A stretch of DNA of 64,000 bases from Pseudoxanthomonas sp. CF385 (lineage in GTDB: Bacteria > Pseudomonadota > Gammaproteobacteria > Xanthomonadales > Xanthomonadaceae), in assembly GCF_900104255.1 (NCBI RefSeq), contig NZ_FNKZ01000001.1:434001-498000 (forward strand), in the 5' to 3' direction. Shown here one piece after another: positions 63,939 through 64,000 of the stretch. Each line of letters starts with the position of its first letter. The stretch's first letter is position 1. The translations under genes were made by a program, and so were the position numbers. The notes beneath the pieces were generated by a model. The model was not told the origin of the DNA, made no database searches, and saw nothing but the letters and a program-made list of their open reading frames with translations.

Positions 63939-64000
63939 CCCACCCCGCGCACCTGGCCGGCTTGCCCCTCCCGACCCCGGACCCCACATCGTCCCCATGA

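Overview
The window is 64 kb of high-GC chromosome that looks like core genome of a member of the Xanthomonadaceae (Lysobacteraceae). The assignment rests on an OleA whose sequence closely matches the Xanthomonas campestris enzyme as I remember it, an oleABCD olefin cluster, large TonB-dependent receptors, FadL, several secreted metallopeptidases, and several families of small palindromic intergenic repeats of the kind common in xanthomonads. Genus is not resolved (Pseudoxanthomonas, Lysobacter, Luteimonas and relatives all fit). I found no transposase, integrase, phage gene, tRNA, rRNA or CRISPR array.

Layout. 1-7.6 kb: a lipoprotein amidase (cut by the window edge), a TonB-dependent receptor, a secreted serine hydrolase fused to a VanX-type D-Ala-D-Ala dipeptidase, and a DadA-like D-amino-acid dehydrogenase overlapping it by 4 nt. 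Together they read as uptake, cleavage and oxidation of D-alanine peptides. 7.6-14.3 kb: a tiny Cys-rich protein, an AraC regulator, trmL, a secreted protein with a triplicated repeat, an SDR, an M16 peptidase and a DUF4156 lipoprotein. 14.4-19.6 kb: oleA, oleB, oleC and oleD, making long-chain olefins from acyl-CoAs by head-to-head condensation. A terminator follows oleA, and a palindromic repeat plus an opposing YkgJ-type gene lie between oleB and oleC. 19.7-25 kb: DUF1328 protein, ubiJ-ubiB, a PfpI/DJ-1 protein, a secreted hypothetical and a secreted endonuclease/exonuclease/phosphatase-fold hydrolase.

25-32.7 kb: an intergenic region full of repeats, a second M16 peptidase, truC, a MAPEG protein, an M28 lipoprotein peptidase and a secreted protein with an 18-residue beta-helix-like period. 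32.8-39.5 kb: gpmI, envC and a Ctp/S41 protease on the plus strand, then a cation/proton antiporter, a DUF1820 protein and a rhomboid protease on the minus strand. 39.7-46.8 kb: fadL, an SMP-30 lactonase, a membrane GGDEF protein and bifunctional putA.

47-55.6 kb is the aa3-type cytochrome oxidase locus: DUF2244, coxB, coxA, an unlisted 44-residue membrane protein, ctaG, coxC, a minus-strand DUF2909 protein, surf1, an SCO-like protein, ctaA and ctaB. It carries the oxidase, its copper chaperone and its haem A pathway. 55.6-64 kb: a secreted phosphatase-like protein, an S9 peptidase, dnaG, D-lactate dehydrogenase dld, a YihY membrane protein, a GNAT acetyltransferase, a YqeY protein and rpsU with a near-consensus promoter. 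The window ends where a divergent gene (by convention tsaD) would begin.

The most interesting items are the D-Ala peptide locus with its two-enzyme fusion, the two repeat-built secreted proteins, and the paired palindromic repeat elements.
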